Virus record (IMG/VR): IMGVR_UViG_3300034683_000041
Coordinates: 1 to 64,000 of that record
Source: a virus
Reading direction: 5' to 3' (one strand)
DNA: 64,000 nt
The position numbers and the translations under genes are program-made. Of this stretch, positions 62,594 through 64,000 are shown piece by piece. The notes under the pieces were generated by a model. The model was not told where the DNA came from. It worked only from the letters and a program-made list of their open reading frames with translations, and ran no database searches. Numbering within the stretch: position 1 is the first letter of the stretch; each line of letters begins with the position of its first letter.

Positions 62594-64000
62594 ATGGAAC
62601 CGACTGTCGAAAAAGGTGTCTATCGCCCAAAATTGTTAACTAAATATATCGACAACCAAGTAAAATATCTTAAGACACTACATCCTAACGCTCCGTATGA
62701 AAAAGTACGGGAATTAGTAGTGACTGAAGTTAAACAAAAATTGAAAAGACCTAAAGCTACTATCATACATCATCCTTCTCCAGGCAACTCAGAACTCAAA
62801 AAAGTGGATCTACTCACACACATACAAGAACATTCTCACAGGATCATCACTCCAAGTGGAACCATATTCTACTCTACAGATGAGAAACATGCCTTCGACA
62901 AACAATTCATCGATAACTTACGAGAAGGTAGAAATAAAGCTAAAAAGGCCATGCTCAAATATAAGAGTGAAGGAGATCTTATTCGCGCAGGTAGTAAGAA
63001 CAACGAACAAGCAACTAAGAAGATACGAGTCAACTCTATCATAGGAAGTAACGGTAACGACCAAAACGCTATGTATGACCAAGAAGCGTTTTGTGGAGTT
63101 ACATCTTTAGCTCGACACGGCATCATCTCAGCATATGCATTCACAGAGAGATTTCTTACTTCTAATTTTTACTTCCCAGATTTTGAATCTGTTATAAACT
63201 GCATCGTCACAAGTGCATCTCATTGTCCTTCGGAAAAAACAATCATGTCACTCGTTAAAAAATACAATCTCTCTATTCCGTTACCTTGTGATGTAGCAGA
63301 GATATTCGTCAATTGTTTGCACATGTATGTTCCGTATTCTCCGAAACACGAAAGACACATATCTACGATGATAGAAAATCTTTCGCTGCATGAGAGAATT
63401 TTTATATTTTATTCAAGAAATCTCTACAACTTATTTACTAATAATGATTCATTTTGGAAATCGTGGATGAAAGATTTCTTCAATACAGGAAGTACCATTT
63501 CAGAAGAAGACCTATCTTCGTGTACAGCAGATGACCTTTGGACTATTGACAAAGATCTTTTGCAAGTTATAGCTACTCTGGAAAAAGATAAACTTGCGGG
63601 TATGCAGATAACAGATACTCCAAGTAAATCTCCGGAAATAGCAAAATATCTTGCAGCGATAGGAAAACGATTACAATCCAAATTGGACGATATATCTGAT
63701 CTTATTGATGTATTCTTGCACAGTGAAACATTTATGTCCAATATTCATTACCAGCGATCTATTGTGCGAAAATGCGTAGCTATTTCAGATACAGACTCGG
63801 TTATATTCACCACGTATCATCTTCTTAAATGGTACCTTAATGGAACATTTAAATTTGTTACGGAAACCTATCACGCAAACGCACTTATCGTGTATCTTAT
63901 CACAAAATCGATCGGTTCTTTCATCAGGAAGATGAGTATCTCTAGAGGAGCTACTGGAGATAACATAGATGTGATTGAAATGAAGAACGAGTACATGTAT
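62594..64000 (+). CDS. Family B DNA polymerase, fingers and palm part of a split enzyme (partial, runs off window)
   Basis: 469 codons without a stop from ATG 62594 (AGGAGAAC upstream) to the window edge. The fingers are at about 85-125 (TPSGTIFY, later LREGRNKAKKAM). Motif B is K143-IRV-N147-S148-IIG, the K-x3-N-S-x-Y-G signature. Motif C is D399-T-D401-S in CVAISDTDSVIF. Motif A (DxxSLYP) and the exonuclease domain, which should precede the fingers, are absent, so they must be encoded elsewhere. About 250 residues separate motifs B and C, against roughly 60-70 in RB69 or phi29 polymerases, so a large insertion is present. It replicates the phage genome together with its missing partner. Confidence 0.85.
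   Translation, partial: MEPTVEKGVYRPKLLTKYIDNQVKYLKTLHPNAPYEKVRELVVTEVKQKLKRPKATIIHHPSPGNSELKKVDLLTHIQEHSHRIITPSGTIFYSTDEKHAFDKQFIDNLREGRNKAKKAMLKYKSEGDLIRAGSKNNEQATKKIRVNSIIGSNGNDQNAMYDQEAFCGVTSLARHGIISAYAFTERFLTSNFYFPDFESVINCIVTSASHCPSEKTIMSLVKKYNLSIPLPCDVAEIFVNCLHMYVPYSPKHERHISTMIENLSLHERIFIFYSRNLYNLFTNNDSFWKSWMKDFFNTGSTISEEDLSSCTADDLWTIDKDLLQVIATLEKDKLAGMQITDTPSKSPEIAKYLAAIGKRLQSKLDDISDLIDVFLHSETFMSNIHYQRSIVRKCVAISDTDSVIFTTYHLLKWYLNGTFKFVTETYHANALIVYLITKSIGSFIRKMSISRGATGDNIDVIEMKNEYMY

Overview
This window reads as part of the genome of a large (jumbo) tailed bacteriophage related to the phiKZ-like phages. It carries two halves of a multisubunit phage RNA polymerase: a beta' N-terminal half with the catalytic DxDGD loop and a 1508-residue beta N-terminal portion. 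These flank a 1945-residue virion protein with a peptidoglycan-hydrolase domain, which recalls the phiKZ gp178-gp180-gp181 neighbourhood. It also carries a GroEL-like chaperonin, a run of paralogous head 'inner body' style proteins with Ser/Gly-x-Glu processing sites, a baseplate-J-like protein, a split family B DNA polymerase and a tRNA-Leu. DNA is AT-rich, genes are tightly packed with AGGAGA-type ribosome sites, and nearly every gene block ends in a perfect inverted repeat. A Gram-negative host is likely (E. coli-like tRNA-Leu, T4-type lysozyme), but the species cannot be told from this window.

Layout. 1-560: gene-free leader with a GC/G-rich island in AT-rich DNA. 558-4494: small unknown proteins. 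4529-5035: decayed adenylosuccinate synthetase (PurA/PurZ) remnant. 5165-9911: unknown protein, NrdG-type radical SAM protein, lysozyme, unknown proteins and a frameshifted remnant. 10030-15723: probable tail-fibre region (assembly-type protein, glycine-rich adhesin-like protein and structural proteins). 15835-17178: DUF285/BspA-like 24-residue repeat protein, followed by a candidate small RNA. 17440-32768: virion RNA polymerase and tail/lysis module. 32899-33390: HigA-like antitoxin, tRNA-Leu(UAA) and a long RNA hairpin. 33577-35024: small early-type genes and a protein with a thrombospondin type 1 repeat. 35089-44090: probable head, tail and baseplate proteins plus a second candidate small RNA. 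44163-53187: structural genes, five-member inner-body-like family and an HtpX-like M48 metalloprotease. 53250-55274: early-type small genes. 55318-62523 (minus): GroEL-like protein, a Zn-finger protein with a probable frameshifted extension, and unknown proteins. 62594-64000: fingers and palm part of a split DNA polymerase, running off the window.

Regulation. The octamer TATATTAC, matching what I recall as the phiKZ early-promoter element, occurs at seven intergenic sites, with variants at others. They precede short gene cassettes bounded by hairpins and interleaved among large virion genes. A different shared 10-mer, GTATGACCAT, precedes the RNA polymerase beta gene and the DNA polymerase gene. 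Two TATATTAC-type sites drive stretches with no credible ORF that end in strong intrinsic terminators, so they are small-RNA candidates.
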